Assembly: GCA_902496345.1 (NCBI GenBank)
Contig: CABVAP010000039.1
Coordinates: 1 to 16,894, forward strand
Source of the DNA: an uncultured Eubacteriales bacterium
GTDB lineage: Bacteria > Bacillota > Clostridia > Lachnospirales > CAG-274
Length of the DNA stretch: 16,894 nucleotides
Direction: 5' to 3'
Shown: positions 14,141-16,894 of the stretch, one piece after another
How the letters are laid out: each line of letters opens with the position of its first letter
How positions within the stretch are numbered: the stretch's first letter is position 1
Translations under genes and position numbers: made by a program
Notes under the pieces: model-generated
Told to the model about the DNA's origin: nothing
Database searches by the model: none
Seen by the model: the letters and a program-made list of their open reading frames with translations, nothing else

Positions 14141-15955
14141 ATGGATAAAAAACCTGAGCAGAATAAATCGGAAATTAGCAGAACAAAAGAAATCCGAATG
14201 TCTAGCGAAAGGAAAGCAAAAAGAAAACGAATACGAAAAGTTGTTATACTTGTTCTTATATTACTGACAACACTTGCAGCCCTTATATCTATGGAATATG
14301 GAAAGACAGTTACAGACGGAAAAATTCCTACATCACAGAGTAAATCGATAAAAGACTTTTTTTATGACTCTGGAAGTAAGGCTGACTTTGCTGTCTATGA
14401 TGAAGTTATTTATTTTTGTACAAAAGACGGTTTCCAATGTATCGACTCTAGTGGTAATGTACTTTGGAGCGACACTTATAATATGACTTTGCCTTATATG
14501 GTGCAAAGCAAAGGGATAGTCGGCGTTTCAGAGCAAAAGGGAAAAATTTTATCCGTATACAATAAAGAGGGTAAGTTATATTCTATTCAGACAGAAAACC
14601 CTATTGCAAGTATATCTGTTAATGAACTTGGATATTCTAGCATTATTTTATCTGAAAACAATGAATACGAACTTCAAGTTTTTAACAACTCAGGAAATCA
14701 GATTTTTGGTGGAGTTTTTCAGCTTTTACAAGGTATTCCTGTTTCTAGCTCGATTTCTTCTGACGGAAATATCCTCGCTATAAATTTCGTAAATATCCAC
14801 GAAATAAATATAAGCTCAACGGTTTCTTTTTACGATATATCTCCAAACCAAACAAAAACAGGAGAAACAAACGATTCTGTTTTGACATCGTTTAATGAAG
14901 CTAATGCGACTTGTGGAATTGTGAAATTTTTAGATACAAATAACGCTGTTGTTGTTTCTGATAAAACAATGACTTTCGTTAGCGTAAAACCTTACGATGA
15001 CAACAAGCTTAATGAAAATATGAAAATTGATTTTCAAAATAAAGTGACAGAAATGGCGTTTGACAACAATCAAAACGTGTATGTCGCTTATGGCGAAAAA
15101 ATATTTAACGCAAACGATACAGCCCCAGAAACAGGCACTGTTATATGTTACGATAAATCAGGTAATGAAAAATTTAGAATACACAAGGATTCTAAAATAA
15201 CAGGAATTTATCCGGGAGATAGCAACTTCCTTATCGGAATGGACAAAAACTATCATAACCACAATAGTTCCGGTGCCTTTATCTGGCAATATCACACTAA
15301 TCAAGATACAAAGAAAATTCTTTTGATTGATGACAGTGATTTGATTTTATTCGTTGGCTCAAAACAAGCATCTATACTTATGCTTAATGAAGATGCTCTA
15401 GAAACAGAGCCTCCGACAAGTAAAGATGAACCAGAAGAAGAAACAGAAGCTCCTGCACAGGAGAAAACAACACAGGCTCCTCAGACACAAGCTCAAACCG
15501 AAACAGCGACTGTTGCAAACAGCCAGAAGAACACTGATGATGACTCTAATGCTAATACAAAGACAAATAACAACTCAACAAATCAAGACAGTTCTTCCTC
15601 AGCTAACACAAACAGCCAAAAAACATCGTCACAAGATAGTACAAATAAAAAAGATGTAACTGTTTCAGAACCGACAACAGCACAATTGGGTGCAAAAAAA
15701 ACAGAAACATCTGAAAATCAACAAAGTTCAGCTAGTTCAAGCACAGCTAATCAAAACTCAAGCAATACGGCTAATACGGCTAGTTCAAGCTCAAGTGCTG
15801 ACAGCTCAAGTAGTTCGGGTAATTCTAGTAGTTCGGGCAGTTCTAGTAGTTCGGGCAGTTCTAGTAGTTCATCTACTCCGAGCAAGGAACAACAAAATCA
15901 AACTCCAGCACAAAACGAAATTCAACAAAACGATATAGTTGCACCAGAGGCATAG
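14141..15955 (+). CDS. DUF5711 family membrane-anchored protein with long low-complexity tail
   Basis: The 604-residue protein has a basic cytoplasmic N-terminus (residues 1-33, rich in K/R), one membrane segment at about 34-51, and an extracytoplasmic region (about 70-420) of repeated beta-strand stretches with AVYDEVIYFCTKDG-type blades, suggesting a beta-propeller. From about residue 420 to the end it is low complexity: first acidic/Pro-Thr, then Gln/Thr/Asn, then almost pure Ser with Gly/Asn, ending IVAPEA. Such tails can span the cell wall, but no LPXTG signal is present. Family function is unknown. The ATG has CAGGAGG 8 nt upstream. A CvpA-like membrane protein follows after 35 bp, so the two are probably co-transcribed and may act together in the envelope. 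Confidence 0.85.
   Translation: MDKKPEQNKSEISRTKEIRMSSERKAKRKRIRKVVILVLILLTTLAALISMEYGKTVTDGKIPTSQSKSIKDFFYDSGSKADFAVYDEVIYFCTKDGFQCIDSSGNVLWSDTYNMTLPYMVQSKGIVGVSEQKGKILSVYNKEGKLYSIQTENPIASISVNELGYSSIILSENNEYELQVFNNSGNQIFGGVFQLLQGIPVSSSISSDGNILAINFVNIHEINISSTVSFYDISPNQTKTGETNDSVLTSFNEANATCGIVKFLDTNNAVVVSDKTMTFVSVKPYDDNKLNENMKIDFQNKVTEMAFDNNQNVYVAYGEKIFNANDTAPETGTVICYDKSGNEKFRIHKDSKITGIYPGDSNFLIGMDKNYHNHNSSGAFIWQYHTNQDTKKILLIDDSDLILFVGSKQASILMLNEDALETEPPTSKDEPEEETEAPAQEKTTQAPQTQAQTETATVANSQKNTDDDSNANTKTNNNSTNQDSSSSANTNSQKTSSQDSTNKKDVTVSEPTTAQLGAKKTETSENQQSSASSSTANQNSSNTANTASSSSSADSSSSSGNSSSSGSSSSSGSSSSSSTPSKEQQNQTPAQNEIQQNDIVAPEA
15812..15874 (+). repeat. 18-bp in-frame tandem repeat coding for Ser-rich tail
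   Basis: Units at 15812-15829, 15830-15847 and 15848-15865, plus a half unit at 15866-15874. The last two full units are identical (AGTTCGGGCAGTTCTAGT), and the first differs by two bases. Each unit encodes SSGSSS or SSGNSS. The period is a multiple of three, so copy changes would alter tail length without a frameshift. Confidence 0.9.
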
Positions 15956-15990
15956 CATTTGGTGAAGTTTAAATTTTTAGGAGGGTTTTT

Positions 15991-16668
15991 ATGAATATTG
16001 CAGATATTATAGTAATCTTAATACTTGGGGTATGCTTTTACTTTTACTACAACAAAGGTCTTATTTTGACTCTTTTGGGGTTTTGCTCAACACTTCTTTC
16101 TGCTGTGTTATCAAGATTTTTAAGCCCATTACTTGGTGATGCTTTACGCCAGACAAGCATATTTGACTCAATAAAAGAATATGTAAGTTCATCAATAACA
16201 CAAAACGGCAACGGTGTGGGTAAAAATTTTATAAACAGCCTTGATATACCAGAGTTTTTGAAAACATCTCTTCTTGACAACAATAACCCAGAGGTTTATA
16301 AGAGATTGAACGTAAACCAGATTTCTGATTATGTAAGTGAATATGTCGCTAGCTTTATTATAAACATAATCGCTATGATTGCTGTTTTTATAATATTGAT
16401 TGTTTTGTTTAAATTCCTTTCAAAAACTCTTAATATAATCGCAAAACTCCCTGTTTTAAAAACTGCTAACAAATTAGCAGGTGGTGGGATTGGTCTTGTT
16501 CAAGGTGTACTCATTATATGGATTGGCCTTGCAATCCTTACTATGTTCTATGGAAAACCTATGTTTAACTCAGCAAATGAGGCAGTTTCTAATTCGCTTA
16601 TAGCTGTGAAGTTTTACGATTCAAACATACTTATAAAAGGTCTGTCTTCGATAAATAATCTTTTGTAA
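15991..16668 (+). CDS. CvpA family membrane protein
   Basis: The 225-residue protein has four predicted membrane segments at about residues 4-20, 23-42, 118-142 and 165-188. The first two are typical of CvpA (colicin V production protein family). A glycine-rich GGGIGLVQGVLIIW opens the last segment, as is usual in the family. A polar loop of about 75 residues lies between segments 2 and 3. CvpA proteins are inner-membrane proteins linked to envelope stress and, in some bacteria, to secretion or purF expression; the role in Clostridia is not defined. The ATG has TAGGAGGG 6-7 nt upstream. It lies 35 bp after DUF5711 with no promoter between, so an operon is inferred. Confidence 0.88.
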   Translation: MNIADIIVILILGVCFYFYYNKGLILTLLGFCSTLLSAVLSRFLSPLLGDALRQTSIFDSIKEYVSSSITQNGNGVGKNFINSLDIPEFLKTSLLDNNNPEVYKRLNVNQISDYVSEYVASFIINIIAMIAVFIILIVLFKFLSKTLNIIAKLPVLKTANKLAGGGIGLVQGVLIIWIGLAILTMFYGKPMFNSANEAVSNSLIAVKFYDSNILIKGLSSINNLL

Positions 16669-16682
16669 ACTTTATAAACATA

Positions 16683-16709
16683 AGACCTTGAGGATTTTCC
16701 TCTTGGTCT
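16683..16709 (+). terminator. Hairpin after cvpA, weak terminator candidate
   Basis: AGACC/GGTCT (16683-16687 with 16705-16709) and GAGGA/TCCTC arms with a T·T internal loop and a 3-nt terminal loop. No T-run follows, so termination is uncertain. The repeat copy C begins 2 bp after it. Confidence 0.4.
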
Positions 16710-16711
16710 CA

Positions 16712-16894
16712 GACTGTCGAGAAAATTGATTTTTATCGTTATTGTCGATTTCAAAAAGCGTCGCAGACTTTTATCCGCAAGCGGAAATCGCATTTTCGCT
16801 GAGGAAAACAGCTGTTTCAAGGGCTTAAAAGCCTTGTGCGCAGAAACAGCTGTTTACTCATCTAGTTTAATTTGCAAAAAATCGTTGATTTTTT
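16712..16894 (+). repeat. Dispersed intergenic repeat, copy C (long form, cut by window end)
   Basis: Left end GACTGTCGAGAAAATT matches the left end of copy B. Positions 16714-16795 match copy B with about 8 differences in 82 nt. Then follow 61 extra bases (16796-16856) with a nested palindrome, and after that CTCATCTAG and the TTGCAAAAAATCGTTGATTTTTT arm as in copies A and B. By comparison with copy B the element should end about 27 bp beyond the window. Confidence 0.85.

Overview
The window is about 16.9 kb of AT-rich chromosomal DNA from a low-GC Gram-positive anaerobe, most likely a member of the class Clostridia. The support is strong AGGAGG-type ribosome binding sites, sigma-A promoters, a glutamine synthetase of the GS-I-alpha type followed by an ANTAR antiterminator gene, a GDH closely similar in motifs to that of Clostridium symbiosum, and the pair DUF5711-CvpA. 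I cannot name the species. No tRNA, rRNA, CRISPR array, transposase or phage gene was seen.

Layout. 1-262: end of a dispersed repeat (copy A), then a promoter. 263-2062 (+): pepF, oligoendopeptidase F. 2063-2369: convergent intergenic region with a complete repeat (copy B) between two hairpins. 2370-3704 (-): gdhA. 3705-4536: 832 bp, very AT-rich divergent region with a small GC-richer island, an imperfect direct repeat and the argGH promoter. 4537-7124 (+): argG-argH, overlapping by one base. 7339-7959 (+): DUF4867 protein. 8150-9481 (+): glnA behind a consensus promoter and a structured leader. 9700-10233 (+): ANTAR regulator. 10587-12014 (+): glgA and its terminator. 12160-13251 (+): YkvI-like membrane protein. 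13330-13833 (-): SLOG/YpsA-like protein. 14141-15955 (+): DUF5711 membrane-anchored protein. 15991-16668 (+): CvpA-like protein. 16712-end: repeat copy C, cut by the window edge.

How the genes fit together. The first two thirds is largely ammonia and nitrogen assimilation: GdhA makes glutamate from 2-oxoglutarate and ammonia, GlnA makes glutamine, ArgG and ArgH complete arginine synthesis, and PepF trims peptides to amino acids. The glnA promoter, its attenuator-like leader and the ANTAR gene directly downstream look like a self-contained regulatory unit. An ARG-box-like operator overlaps the argGH -35 element, pointing to ArgR repression by arginine.

The most unusual non-coding feature is a modular, gene-free repeat family of about 150-210 bp. 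It has matched ends, two back-to-back hairpins and a variable middle, and occurs three times in intergenic DNA of this window.
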